Shown piece by piece: positions 17,837 to 26,247 of a stretch of DNA of 64,000 bases (positions are counted from its first letter, which is position 1; every line of letters starts with the position of its first letter). The position numbers and the translations under genes are program-made. The notes below the pieces were generated by a model. That model was not told the origin of the DNA and made no database searches. It worked only from the letters and a program-made list of their open reading frames with translations. Source of the stretch: CAKZLS01 sp963701445 (GTDB lineage Bacteria > Pseudomonadota > Alphaproteobacteria > Rhodospirillales > Defluviicoccaceae); NCBI GenBank assembly GCA_963701445.1, contig CAVPAM010000031.1, positions 1 through 64,000 of the forward strand. The letters are read 5' to 3'.

Positions 17837-18283
17837 TTAGCCGATAAGAGAACCGCGCGATGGGGCTTTTTGAATGAGGCTAATGGCCGTTTGAGAGAGG
17901 GAACCATATGAATCCAGTAGGCTCTTCCGTCTGGAGTATTTCGATTGATCGTTGATGCGGCTGATGCGCACGTTTGCCAGGGAACGCTCTTCAGCGTCCT
18001 GCCGCTCTGCCTCCATTGCCAGGCCGGCGAGAACGGCTTCTGCCGAGCCGCTCGAGGAAATACCCTGAGCGCCAAAGCGGGCTCTCCTGGCGGCCAGCAT
18101 TTGCTTGAGGTGTTCACGCCGACGCCGCTCGTCGAGCGTTTGAGCTTGTTTAACCTGTTCGATTCTGGAACGGGCGTCGGCGGCGAGAGCCGCTTGATCG
18201 TTCGATTGCTGAGCCGCGCTCAAGCCCATCTTGATGGCCGGAACTGCCATGGACAAAATTGCATCGGTTCCACCAGCTGTCAT
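17837..18283 (-). CDS. Phage internal-virion-like protein
   Basis: 148 residues, mostly helical, Ala/Arg/Gln-rich. The middle LAARRARFGAQGISSSGSAEAVLAGLAMEAERQ resembles the short gp14-like internal proteins of T7-type and related podoviruses, and the gene follows tail tubular B as expected. Such proteins are ejected with the DNA and line the channel through the cell wall. AGGAGA lies eleven bases before the ATG. The larger internal core proteins (T7 gp15 and gp16) have no counterpart here. Confidence 0.55.
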   Translation of the reverse strand: MTAGGTDAILSMAVPAIKMGLSAAQQSNDQAALAADARSRIEQVKQAQTLDERRRREHLKQMLAARRARFGAQGISSSGSAEAVLAGLAMEAERQDAEERSLANVRISRINDQSKYSRRKSLLDSYGSLSQTAISLIQKAPSRGSLIG

Positions 18284-18461
18284 TTCGGTGAATGTCTCCT
18301 AATTGTATCGTAGTCCAAAATCGGGATGCGGAGGTCTTGGTGGTTTGGTTGCTGGCGTTCCAGAACCGGTCGCCGATTACCATATTGTTTTTATTGACCG
18401 AGAGCGCCGAAGGACTGCCTGCTTGCAAGGTTGCTAAGGCACCGCTAGGCGCAATAAAGGC

Positions 18462-20360
18462 TCAGACGTTTACGCTCATCTCGGTTGAAACGGAAAGGAG
18501 AGTAAAAGGCAGGGGGGTATCCTGCTCGATACGCCAGAGCGGGGAAGGATCGTCGGAACGCCAACCTAATGCGCGTACGGTCTTGTCTCCGCGGAAGCCC
18601 GACAGCGGCGCGTCCAGAAGTGTGTTGCCGAAACGCTTAAATGGAACATCCACAAGGCCGCGTCCGGTATCGAGGTGAAGAGCCGCCGTTTCCCATAGAC
18701 GAAAAGTGATTGCGATCGGCCGAACCTTCCGACCCTCACTTCCGCCAATGCTGGGAGCCGAGGGCGGCAAAGGTTGGATATTGTGAACGTATCCCAGTCC
18801 CACTTGGACTGACGTGGCGGGTTCACCCACGAATACCGCGCCATTTTCCACCTGCCCGTCGATCCGAACCGCCCCGTCAGCCAGGATCTTCACCGTCTGG
18901 CCTTCGAGGTGATCAAGGCCGCTCCAGGATGACTTTGCCGTGGAGCTTGTGCCAGCCAATCCGCTATCGACGCCAAATCCACTGTCGAAAACCTCGATGG
19001 ACATGCTGCCCGAGCGCTCCACCATTACGTAGGTCTCGTTGCCTACGGTCACCACGGCACGAAAAGCGCCAGCGGTTTCCTGAAGCGTCCAGGCGCTCAC
19101 CTGCTCCGCGCGGTAGACGGTCAGGGTCGCGAGCGTGCCACTTCCCATCACAACGTGGAAAAGGCGGCTGGACTTGTCGAAATCCATGTCGACGGGAGAA
19201 ACGATCAGATGCTCGGCGAGGACGGCGAGGTCGGTCGCCTGATACGCTTGCTCCACATCCGTAAACAGAAACTCGCGCAATTGCTCGCCGGTACGCGGCA
19301 CGAACAACGTGGCGCCGTCGACGTCTCGGGGAGGTACAATTCGGTCGATCGGTGAGCCCACCCGCGTTTGGCGATGGAGCTCGATGCTGGAGGGGGTCAA
19401 TGGGGCCCCGGCCACCATCCATTCAGCTCCCGATGTGAAGACCTGAAGGTGACGCCCGGAAAAAATCGCCCGCACGGCGTTCACTTGATCCGATAGGATT
19501 GAGAACTCGATGGCTTCGTCGTCCAATCCTGTCCCAAGATTGAAATTGAACAAGTCCGCTGACTTCGAGAGCCACAATCGGTTCGGCAGGTCCCTGGATC
19601 CGCCGATCACCAGACGATCTTGGTGAAAAGTGACCGAAACCGGCCAGCCATGTACCGGAGAAAACGCTTGTTCTTCCCAGTCTTTCGTTTGGCTCGTGCT
19701 CACCAGGCTTTGGTTTACGTTTGCCCTGACCGTTCTTGCGGAGAGTACGGAGATGATTTTTACCTCCTTATCCGCGAGCCGGAGCCGGGTGCCGCTATGA
19801 TCGGGCACGAAAACATCCTCCGAAGCCGTGACCGTAATTTGACCCGTGATCCCGCTGGCCTGAACGGTTACGTCGTCTCCCGCGAATTTATGATGCGGTT
19901 GATAAATACGGCCATTCACCTCGGAGAACACCCAGTCTGAGATCCGCCATTCGGACTCGCTGGTTCGAGTGATCTTCTTCGGAGGGATATCGGGGTGAAC
20001 GACGAGCAACGTATCGGCGCTCTGCGTCCAGTTGATCTGGCGCAAATGGTCCTCGGTCCAAGGTGTGGCAAATTCGGCGACTTTGATGCCGGTTCGATAT
20101 ACGCCGACAGTTCGGTCAGTAAAGACAAGTAGGTATACTTGCTCGGTATTAAACTCAAAGGATATAAGACGCCCTGGACCGGGAACCGTGTCCACGTATC
20201 TCAATCCAGCTCTTCTGCTCAAACCGCCGGTTGGGTGGATGAATACATTTCTAAGCTTGGCGGCACCGTTCTCGTATGAGCGGAGGTCACTGCGGCCCAG
20301 CAATCGCGGCGATACCTCACCGGCCGTAAAGTTTGTCTTCTGGATGCGAACCCGTGACAT
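18462..20360 (-). CDS. Phage stabilisation / tail tubular protein B
   Basis: 632 residues from ATG 20360, which overlaps the stop of the tail tubular A gene (TGATG). The N-terminus MSRVRIQKTNFTAGEVSPRL, followed by GRSDLRSYENGAAKLRN and PTGGLSRRAGLRYVD, is the hallmark of the stabilisation proteins that form the tail nozzle in podoviruses (T7 gp12 equivalent). The body is beta-rich (VTFHQDRLVIGGSRDLPNRLW). An in-frame ATG 117 bases upstream is not used, as it lies inside the preceding gene. Confidence 0.85.
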   Translation of the reverse strand: MSRVRIQKTNFTAGEVSPRLLGRSDLRSYENGAAKLRNVFIHPTGGLSRRAGLRYVDTVPGPGRLISFEFNTEQVYLLVFTDRTVGVYRTGIKVAEFATPWTEDHLRQINWTQSADTLLVVHPDIPPKKITRTSESEWRISDWVFSEVNGRIYQPHHKFAGDDVTVQASGITGQITVTASEDVFVPDHSGTRLRLADKEVKIISVLSARTVRANVNQSLVSTSQTKDWEEQAFSPVHGWPVSVTFHQDRLVIGGSRDLPNRLWLSKSADLFNFNLGTGLDDEAIEFSILSDQVNAVRAIFSGRHLQVFTSGAEWMVAGAPLTPSSIELHRQTRVGSPIDRIVPPRDVDGATLFVPRTGEQLREFLFTDVEQAYQATDLAVLAEHLIVSPVDMDFDKSSRLFHVVMGSGTLATLTVYRAEQVSAWTLQETAGAFRAVVTVGNETYVMVERSGSMSIEVFDSGFGVDSGLAGTSSTAKSSWSGLDHLEGQTVKILADGAVRIDGQVENGAVFVGEPATSVQVGLGYVHNIQPLPPSAPSIGGSEGRKVRPIAITFRLWETAALHLDTGRGLVDVPFKRFGNTLLDAPLSGFRGDKTVRALGWRSDDPSPLWRIEQDTPLPFTLLSVSTEMSVNV

Positions 20361-20929
20361 CAGCGCCGTTCCTCGATCAACGTGAAATCCTCGAATCGGG
20401 GCGCGGTATCCTCCTGAGAATCGATCAACTTTGCTCGGCGCAGTTCTCTCTCGGCAAGGTCTTGCAGGCCCTCCCAACGACTCGTGCTGTCAGTTAGCGG
20501 GATGCAGAACTCGGCCGCCAATCTCGCAATCAAGGTCATATCGAAAAAGGCGGGGAAGTCGCTTTCATTTGGGCGCCCGATATAGGTCAGAATGACGTCC
20601 TCGGTGTTGCAGTACAAACGCCGGCCCGCGATCTTGTAGGTGATGCCGCTACTTCGACCTCCGGTCCCCGCCGAAATTACTCGCAGGCACTGTGGCGGCA
20701 GTTGAAATCCATACGAAAAGTCAGAAGCGGGCTGCTCCAGCAGCCTGGCCAATACCTGTCGCGCCAGCGCGAAATTCCATGGGTGTAGAGAGAGCATCGC
20801 ATCCCGCACAACTGGATAGAGGCTAGCTGCAACTTCGGCTTCCGCCGTGCCCTCATCGAAAGACGCGATGCTGCTGGCGCCGATCTTCAACAGTGCGCGC
20901 GAGCACAGATCAATGCTACTCAGCGCCAT
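20360..20929 (-). CDS. Phage tail tubular protein A
   Basis: 189 residues. It shows the T7 gp11 pattern: IDLCSRALLKIGASSIASF at the start, SLHPWNFALARQ near residue 48, SYGFQLPPQCLRVI near 72, a central LTYIGRP and a helical C-terminus (ELRRAKLIDSQE). In the virion this ring sits under the portal and carries the nozzle. AAGGAGA precedes the ATG by six bases. It starts a sub-cluster after the AT-rich stretch and terminator at 20930-21078. Confidence 0.85.
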   Translation of the reverse strand: MALSSIDLCSRALLKIGASSIASFDEGTAEAEVAASLYPVVRDAMLSLHPWNFALARQVLARLLEQPASDFSYGFQLPPQCLRVISAGTGGRSSGITYKIAGRRLYCNTEDVILTYIGRPNESDFPAFFDMTLIARLAAEFCIPLTDSTSRWEGLQDLAERELRRAKLIDSQEDTAPRFEDFTLIEERR

Positions 20930-21040
20930 TAAAGTTCTCCTTGTGTGGGCTGGAAATATAAAATATTAATTATAATATTAAGTAGTTTTTCTAATTAATT
21001 TTACTGTAACCGATAATTTTATTTTAATAATATTTTAATA
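20930..21040 (-). promoter_or_regulatory. AT-rich leader with probable promoter for tail genes
   Basis: A region of about 80% A+T, between a strong hairpin (21044-21078) and the tail tubular A start, in a GC-rich genome. Many -10-like TATAAT variants occur (for example around AATATTATAATTAATATT on the minus strand), so the exact promoter cannot be picked. It implies the tail genes have their own promoter. Confidence 0.4.
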
Positions 21041-21043
21041 GGT

Positions 21044-21078
21044 GGCGCCTCCACCTTATGGTTTATCGTGGAGGCGCC
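21044..21078 (-). terminator. Strong hairpin after the capsid cluster
   Basis: GGCGCCTCCAC (21044-21054) pairs perfectly with GTGGAGGCGCC (21068-21078) around a 13-base loop. On the minus strand it lies 19 bases after the stop of the small virion-like gene and is followed by an A/T-rich stretch rather than a pure U-run. Confidence 0.7.
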
Positions 21079-21097
21079 CTAAAGCGTTCAACAATTT

Positions 21098-21370
21098 TTA
21101 GTCGGTATCTGTGGCGCCCACCTGTGTGAGGTTTGCAATGTCGACGACACTGCCTTCATTGTAATTCACCAGGAAAATACCGGCTCCTGGGTTGGCGGTG
21201 TCCGTGTCGACATTGGCCAGAATCATGTCGCCCACCCGCAGCATATCTGCGGCATTATTGAAATAGCCGGCGGTATCGGTGGTAGGCGCGGTATCGGTGG
21301 TGGTGTAATGCCAAAGGGTAAAGCCGTTCGCGTACGCCAATACGCTAAGATTTTTTGGGTTATATGCCAT
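21098..21370 (-). CDS. Small conserved phage virion-associated protein
   Basis: 90 residues from ATG 21370, directly after the capsid gene (14 bases). The sequence MAYNPKNLSVLAYANGFTLW, then VGDMILANVD and NPGAGIFLVNYN, is compact and beta-rich, and resembles small proteins found next to capsid genes in alphaproteobacterial podoviruses; a capsid decoration or head-fibre role is possible but not shown. The longer in-frame start upstream would overlap the capsid gene. Confidence 0.65.
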   Translation of the reverse strand: MAYNPKNLSVLAYANGFTLWHYTTTDTAPTTDTAGYFNNAADMLRVGDMILANVDTDTANPGAGIFLVNYNEGSVVDIANLTQVGATDTD

Positions 21371-21384
21371 TGGTGCGTTCCTTA

Positions 21385-22203
21385 TTAGCCTTCGAGGCAA
21401 CGAAGAGTTACGACTCCAGAGCCGTCAACCAGACAAGCTCCTTGGCTCATCATGTTGTTTACGAAGTGAGCGGCATGATCTCCATGCCAGGTAATGTCGG
21501 TTTTGACTTCCGACCCGATTCCATGGCCGATTGCGGTTTTGTGATACCAAAAGCAGTATCGGACGCTGCCGATCTTCGGTAGGCCGGAGTGAGGAATCCA
21601 GAGCGTTCCCAACCACCGCTTGGCCTGGGTGCCTTTCCAAGGCAACGCTTCATCACCAACATAATCGGCGTTGGCGAATTCATCGATGTTCAGAAGGTCG
21701 CTCCATTGTTTCCATCCGACGACCGCAAAGCGCTGACCATCATCGGGCACGTCGGCCTCTCCCAGCATTTCGAAGGCAGTCAGGACTTTCAGCTTGGTCA
21801 ACTCATCGGTGTCGGAACCCGCAAAATTGGTAGAGGTTGCCAACTGATTAATGACCAGTTCGTCGGTCTTGCGACCAAGCGCGTAGGCTCCAGCCTTGGC
21901 AACGATCTGCTGCTCGTTGATGTTGGTCTTGAGCTCGTCAAGCCGGTCCACCCAGTCGCCCGCATAGTAGTCCTGCAAGACGCACTCGATGGGGGTGTGA
22001 TCCACGTTCATGACCGGGACCAGGCCATGACGGGCCTTGGTGCTGGCAATCCCCTTTCCCACCTTCTGGAAAGTTGTCGTCGCACCAACGACATTGTCTT
22101 TTGTTCTGACGGTATTGCGAAGTTTCGAGCCCATTTGCTGGTACTGCACATGTACTTCAGCTTCAAAATTCGCAATGAACGATTGTTCGACCTGAGTCGA
22201 CAT
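21385..22203 (-). CDS. Phage major capsid protein
   Basis: 272 residues. MSTQVEQSFIANFEAEVHVQ opens the typical capsid N-arm; KLRNTVRTKDNVVGATTTFQKVGKG, the CVLQDYYAGDWVDRLDELKTN loop and ALGRKTDELVINQL match the HK97-fold capsid family of small podoviruses. GAAAAATGAATG at the start gives two possible ATGs. A potential promoter/leader of nearly 230 bases precedes it after the scaffold gene's terminator. It should assemble the icosahedral head with the scaffold gene's product. Confidence 0.85.
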   Translation of the reverse strand: MSTQVEQSFIANFEAEVHVQYQQMGSKLRNTVRTKDNVVGATTTFQKVGKGIASTKARHGLVPVMNVDHTPIECVLQDYYAGDWVDRLDELKTNINEQQIVAKAGAYALGRKTDELVINQLATSTNFAGSDTDELTKLKVLTAFEMLGEADVPDDGQRFAVVGWKQWSDLLNIDEFANADYVGDEALPWKGTQAKRWLGTLWIPHSGLPKIGSVRYCFWYHKTAIGHGIGSEVKTDITWHGDHAAHFVNNMMSQGACLVDGSGVVTLRCLEG

Positions 22204-22430
22204 TCATTTTTCTCCTGTTCACATTTGAGCGTGCTTGCGTCAGGCGCTATGTGTTCGGTTGCGGTGCGGCCGCCGAACGCGGCGACGCGTGAAATCCGTC
22301 GGGCCTGAGGCGTCACGAACGGCGCCCTAGGTTCTCCGACTGCCAACATGGTAATTTTCATGGTTCGCCAACCGATGAACCGTAGTTCTAGTGATTGGCA
22401 AAAAACGAAGGTAAATTAAGAGTAAAAGAT

Positions 22431-22459
22431 GGGGCGTCGTTCCCGGGTTCCGACGCCCC
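22431..22459 (-). terminator. Rho-independent-like terminator after the scaffold gene
   Basis: GGGGCGTCG (22431-22439) and CGACGCCCC (22451-22459) form a perfect nine-base stem with an 11-base loop. On the minus strand it is followed by ATCTTTTACTCTT. It would separate portal/scaffold transcripts from the capsid transcript. Confidence 0.7.
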
Positions 22460-22496
22460 ACGGGAGTAGCATCGCTCCAAAGGCGCGCTTCTCCCT

Positions 22497-23219
22497 TTAT
22501 TCTTTGTAAAGCATGCGAAAACCCTCACGTACTTTCTCGACGACAGTGGGGTTTTGATCGCGCCAGTATCCGGGGTCCTTCATTAATTTCTTTAGGTCGG
22601 CCAAGGTTGGAATGTCACCGCCCGTCGTATCCCCTTGTCGGAGCAACATTGGCTCGGCGTTGGTCATCATCTGATTCATGGCCAGAACGCCTTCATACGT
22701 GGTGGACAGCGCCTCCATGACATGACTGGGTAAACTGGTTCGCGCCCAAGTACCGATTTGGCGCGCGGTTACCGCCCACTTTTCGTGGCCGCCAAAGTGG
22801 TTCACAAGCCGTTCGGTTTGTTTCTCCGCTTCGAACACCGACGCAACATCGCCAATCATGGGCATCAAGTGTTCGGCGGCAAGGTCATAGACGACTTGAG
22901 CTTGATCCTTGGAAAATCCCGCCTCGTGCAACTTCTTGTTTACCTCGGGGTCGCTCCTCAAGAAATCATTGGTAATTTTGATTTCGTAATCTTCCGGGGT
23001 GGCCGGCGGGGCACGATCAACCGCGCTTCCTAGTTTCCGCTCGAGTTCGAGGTATGATTTGACGAGAGCATCCGTTCGGACTTGGCTGGTTTCCCCGTCC
23101 CAGAACTTCTCCGGAACGTGGTCGGGCCGCTGAGAAATCTCAAGACCGCCTGCGGCATTGCCGTCCCCGTCGACCACGTCGGCCTCGTCGCCAACCGGCT
23201 CAAGCAGATTCTCAGTCAT
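22497..23219 (-). CDS. Phage scaffold / capsid assembly protein
   Basis: 240 residues from ATG 23219, which overlaps the stop of the Bbp19-like gene by eight bases. Acidic N-terminus (DEADVVDGDGNA), then the segment PEKFWDGETSQVRTDALVKSYLELERKLG and PEDYEI, typical of podoviral scaffolds, and a helical C-terminal part ending MLYKE. It lies directly before the capsid gene, as gene 9 does in T7. Confidence 0.8.
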   Translation of the reverse strand: MTENLLEPVGDEADVVDGDGNAAGGLEISQRPDHVPEKFWDGETSQVRTDALVKSYLELERKLGSAVDRAPPATPEDYEIKITNDFLRSDPEVNKKLHEAGFSKDQAQVVYDLAAEHLMPMIGDVASVFEAEKQTERLVNHFGGHEKWAVTARQIGTWARTSLPSHVMEALSTTYEGVLAMNQMMTNAEPMLLRQGDTTGGDIPTLADLKKLMKDPGYWRDQNPTVVEKVREGFRMLYKE

Positions 23220-23547
23220 CGGTGTTCTCCATGATTTTGGGACCGTTTCGCGCGGGAAGCTGGTCATCGGCCGGACCACGACTTCGGCCATGTTCCGCGA
23301 GAGAGATGATGTGTGCGACCAGTTGCCTTTGCCCTTCCACGTGTCTTAGCAAGGCATCAGAGGCGCCGGGACCAAGCACTCGGGAGTGCGTTATGGATTT
23401 CAGGTGCCTCAACACTTCCAACCCGCTCTCACCCGAAAAGCATCTTGCATAAACGTTCGCAAGGTCGCGATCGAAGTTCGGTGTTGCGTGAATGTCTGAC
23501 GCGGAGTCCGTTTCAAACCACGCCCATCCCAAATCAAGGTCAGACAT
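23212..23547 (-). CDS. Bbp19-like phage protein
   Basis: 111 residues from ATG 23547, overlapping the portal stop by eight bases. ANVYARCFSGESGLEVLRHL followed by an EGQRQLVAHIISL helix matches the Bbp19 domain named from Bordetella phage BPP-1, found between portal and scaffold genes of many podoviruses. Function unknown. Tight overlap on both sides shows it is translated with its neighbours. Confidence 0.75.
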   Translation of the reverse strand: MSDLDLGWAWFETDSASDIHATPNFDRDLANVYARCFSGESGLEVLRHLKSITHSRVLGPGASDALLRHVEGQRQLVAHIISLAEHGRSRGPADDQLPARNGPKIMENTDD

Positions 23548-25150
23548 TACCGGGCTCCGCGGAAGCAGTGGCATCGTCATCCAAGGGAACGATCCCCACC
23601 GGACCAATCGACGTTTGTTTGAGCGTCCCTGACAAATCCGGAAGACTGTTTACCAGGGCATCGACAAATTCATCTCCCGATGCCGCCGGGGACGAGGTGC
23701 CTCGGATCAATTCCTCCGGCACCCCCAGGGCTCGGCCGAGCCATGCCGCGACCCGTGGCTGATCCACGGCCAACAAGGCTTCTGGTCCCATGGCCTTTAC
23801 GGCGTCGAGCCAAACCATCGTGCTTTGAATGTCTTGTTGGGCTTGATACCGTGCCTGTGGCGATTTGTAGTCGAGGCTCACAATTCCGTCGTCTATGGGC
23901 AAGTCCAGGATTTCGCCCCGTCTTGCGAGAATTCCCTGCGCTCGGTTCATCAACGGGGTGAGCATTTCTGACTGCAGTCGACCGTACGTCGCACCCAAAA
24001 TTCGAGCCATCTCGGCGGCCCGCTCGACAACCTCGGTGGCCGTCATTCTCGGGCCATTGACCTGTCCCAATTGATCCACAAGCAGGGCCTTGAGGATCCT
24101 TGATCGCAACTGCTCCAGGATGAGTTGCGAAACGTCGAAGCGTCCTGGTGCCTCGAGAGGTCTCAGGCCGGCAGAGCCCACGGCCTTGGGAATAATCGTG
24201 CCAGGTGCCAGTTTGATGGTTGCCGGATTGATGACGCCATCGTCGTCGACTTGCCAGATACCGGTTACGGCGATGGAAGCGTTTTTCAGCACGAGTTCGA
24301 CGACCTTGTTGGCGGTCTTGATGTCGGGCAACGCCTTCATGACAGGTGAACGACCGTATGTCTCACCTGGCGCTTTCAGCCAGCGGAAATTGATGAATGG
24401 CGAGGTTGAAAATCGCCCTTCCGCCAACACGGTAGGGCTATCTGGCGATTGGGTGTCGTCTTCCGTCACGGCAAGATAGGAATAGCCGAAGTCGCTGGGT
24501 ACGACCGCTTCGATGATCGCCACTCGGGCGTCATAGTCATTTTGCAACCGCCGCATTAAGCCTTCCAGGTTTGCGGCGGAAGGAAATCGAGCGAGCAATT
24601 GCTGTCCGGTCATTTCGCTGCGGCGGAACGTCGTATCGAGGCGGCCCGATGCTCCTTCCTCCAGGACCACTTGAACCAATGGAACCGCCGTGAACCGCAG
24701 GGCCGACCTCTCCCCCGGGGCCGCCTCCTCGAGCAGGAGGGATGCTGTTCCGGCAGTCACGAGATCCAAATAGCATTGGTGGATTTCAACAGCGAAGTTC
24801 GAGCGATCGAAATGCGATTGCAGGATCGCCGTCGACTTCTCCAGTTCGATGGCGAGTTCCTGGCGATCTAACTCGCCGGCGTCTGGACCAACCGAAAAAC
24901 CGAGCCAGTGCGTCCAAGGGGGGGTCAGTTGCGCCATCAAGCTGGCGGCCAACTGATCTACCGCGTCAGGCGCGGTTCCATCGAAAATCTTGTCACCCCT
25001 CTTCCCTCCCGGGGTACCGCGGCGCAATCCGGCGTCTCTGTGAGGAAGACAATATTCATAGCACTCCTCCCAATGACTCTCCCAGGCGGTTCTCCGCTCC
25101 TTGGCTCGTCTATAGCGCTCGACGGCGTCTTTCGGCGTAAGATGGGACAT
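23540..25150 (-). CDS. Phage portal (head-tail connector) protein
   Basis: 536 residues, T7 gp8-like. Early helix VERYRRAKERRTAWESHWEE, GTAPDAVDQLAASLMAQLTPP, a GRSPVMKALPDIKTANK stretch near 275 and MTATEVVERAAEMARILGATYGRL near 365 are hallmarks of the family. Twelve copies would form the vertex through which the terminase packages DNA. It starts two bases after the upstream small gene and overlaps the next. Confidence 0.9.
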   Translation of the reverse strand: MSHLTPKDAVERYRRAKERRTAWESHWEECYEYCLPHRDAGLRRGTPGGKRGDKIFDGTAPDAVDQLAASLMAQLTPPWTHWLGFSVGPDAGELDRQELAIELEKSTAILQSHFDRSNFAVEIHQCYLDLVTAGTASLLLEEAAPGERSALRFTAVPLVQVVLEEGASGRLDTTFRRSEMTGQQLLARFPSAANLEGLMRRLQNDYDARVAIIEAVVPSDFGYSYLAVTEDDTQSPDSPTVLAEGRFSTSPFINFRWLKAPGETYGRSPVMKALPDIKTANKVVELVLKNASIAVTGIWQVDDDGVINPATIKLAPGTIIPKAVGSAGLRPLEAPGRFDVSQLILEQLRSRILKALLVDQLGQVNGPRMTATEVVERAAEMARILGATYGRLQSEMLTPLMNRAQGILARRGEILDLPIDDGIVSLDYKSPQARYQAQQDIQSTMVWLDAVKAMGPEALLAVDQPRVAAWLGRALGVPEELIRGTSSPAASGDEFVDALVNSLPDLSGTLKQTSIGPVGIVPLDDDATASAEPGNV

Positions 25151-25152
25151 AC

Positions 25153-25410
25153 TTATTCTCCAAGAAGGCTGATTCGATTTGGCGCCGTTTCGTTGGGTGC
25201 GAGGAACCCGCGCGGAGAAGTTGCGATTGTGCCCGCGATGCCGCGCCGTCTTCGACGAAGTGCCTCCAACCTGCGTTCCCGTTCTAAGTCCTCTTCCGTT
25301 TTCTGCGCCGAATTTTTTGAAGGTTCTGGGTGCGCTTTGTCAGAGGGGGTGTCTGGCGGCGGAGCGCTGAAGAGTGCCTTGCCGATGACCGGGATCAGAT
25401 GAGTGGCCAT
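25153..25410 (-). CDS. Small phage protein with RR-rich tail
   Basis: 85 residues from ATG 25410 (AGGAAC seven bases before; a longer start at 25485 lacks a good site). After a short hydrophobic N-terminus it is charged (EEDLERERRLEALRRRRRG) and ends in SPRGFLAPNETAPN...SLLGE. Similar short proteins ending in a LLGE-like motif precede portal genes in related phages. Function unknown. Confidence 0.6.
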   Translation of the reverse strand: MATHLIPVIGKALFSAPPPDTPSDKAHPEPSKNSAQKTEEDLERERRLEALRRRRRGIAGTIATSPRGFLAPNETAPNRISLLGE

Positions 25411-25501
25411 AAAAAGTTCCTGAACTGAGGTGATGATCGCAGGTGTAGAAGCGGCCTGGCCGGTGAACGCGGGAGTATGTGCCATGTTTGTTGTAAGGAT
25501 T

Positions 25502-25981
25502 TTATTCCTTTTTATGGGTCGATGTCAAGGCGTTTCTGCGCTCTTCTCCGAGAATGTATCGATAAAGCTGCCATGGCGTGATCACCCATGGCGCGCGAAC
25601 GCCAAGAACCCGCTTGACTGCCTCGACGCAAGTATGGGGTCGCCACTCCGCGGATGGCGGCCCCTCTCTCCGAATAGGCGTCTTGATGACCGTAAACCCG
25701 AGCTGGCGATACCACTCCGCGACGTCGTCGATAGTGGGTCCGGAAAAAGAACCTAGGTTGGTGAAGTTTGACATTGGGTCGAAGATAACCCAGCAATCTT
25801 GCCGCCCGACAACCATGAAGCAGTGACGGAATCCCGGACGGAGAAGTTTTGCCCAACGGATGCTCACATCCCCCATGAATACGACAAGAGCGACGGAATT
25901 CGTCGTTGTGAGGCAGCATTCGGGAACCGAGGGCTCGGTATCGGTCTCACAAATCCTCACTCGGTAATTTCCCTCCCTCAT
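25502..25981 (-). CDS. Phage protein with conserved His and Cys, unknown function
   Basis: About 160 residues; start uncertain (ATG 25981, or GTG 25960 with AGGGAGGG before it). Core: KLLRPGFRHCFMVVGRQDCWVIFDP, later PHTCVEAVKRVLG and a TPWQLYRYIL end. The spaced His-Cys and Cys residues suggest a papain-like (NlpC/P60-type) fold but I cannot confirm one. It is the first gene of the block. If it were a peptidoglycan hydrolase it would fill the missing endolysin role; this is speculation. Confidence 0.5.
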   Translation of the reverse strand: MREGNYRVRICETDTEPSVPECCLTTTNSVALVVFMGDVSIRWAKLLRPGFRHCFMVVGRQDCWVIFDPMSNFTNLGSFSGPTIDDVAEWYRQLGFTVIKTPIRREGPPSAEWRPHTCVEAVKRVLGVRAPWVITPWQLYRYILGEERRNALTSTHKKE

Positions 25982-26059
25982 CGTTATACGCCGCAACGAT
26001 GCACCCCACGGTCGCCAAGACCGCCGACGGGACGCCGGGTCCCCAAGGGGCAAACCCAA

Positions 26060-26247
26060 ACACCAAATGCTTCGGGAAAGTTCAGGTGCTTGCCGCCGTG
26101 AATCCCGCCTTGCGGCAAATCAACCTTCCCCAGCAAGATCGACCAATCTGTAATATTTCCTATTATATAGGCTTTTTAACCTTTGTCAAATTGATATTAG
26201 CATATGTTCCTAGTGCAACAGCAGTGATTTTATAAGACAATGTTCCC
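26060..26247. promoter_or_regulatory. Divergent control region between phage block and S24 regulator
   Basis: About 190 bases. The half near the regulator (26145-26247) is AT-rich. ATGTTCC occurs twice in direct orientation, at 26204-26210 and 26240-26246, the second ending one base before the regulator ATG; these may be operator half-sites. No good -35/-10 pair could be fixed. Confidence 0.4.

Larger units (their letters stand above)
14772..25981 (-). mobile_element. Podovirus-type structural and packaging module (partial prophage)
   Basis: About 11.2 kb, all genes on the minus strand. In transcription order: His/Cys protein, small protein, portal, Bbp19-like, scaffold, capsid, small virion-like protein, tail tubular A, tail tubular B, internal virion-like protein, membrane coiled-coil protein, AT-rich gene, lipoprotein, large terminase. 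The order matches the late half of T7-type phages. No integrase, excisionase, polymerase, primase, RNA polymerase, tail fibre, clear endolysin or recognisable small terminase is present. All frames are open. It is bounded by an IS630 on one side and by the S24 regulator on the other; no attachment repeats were found by eye. Confidence 0.8.

Noticed and set aside
18150..18428. 92-codon minus-strand frame overlapping the internal virion gene
   Set aside because: Most of it lies in another frame over a better supported gene, with no ribosome-binding site or conserved features.
14772..26247. tRNA gene or attachment-site repeats flanking the phage block
   Set aside because: No tRNA-like TTCGA loop with acceptor stem and no long direct repeat at both edges could be found by reading.
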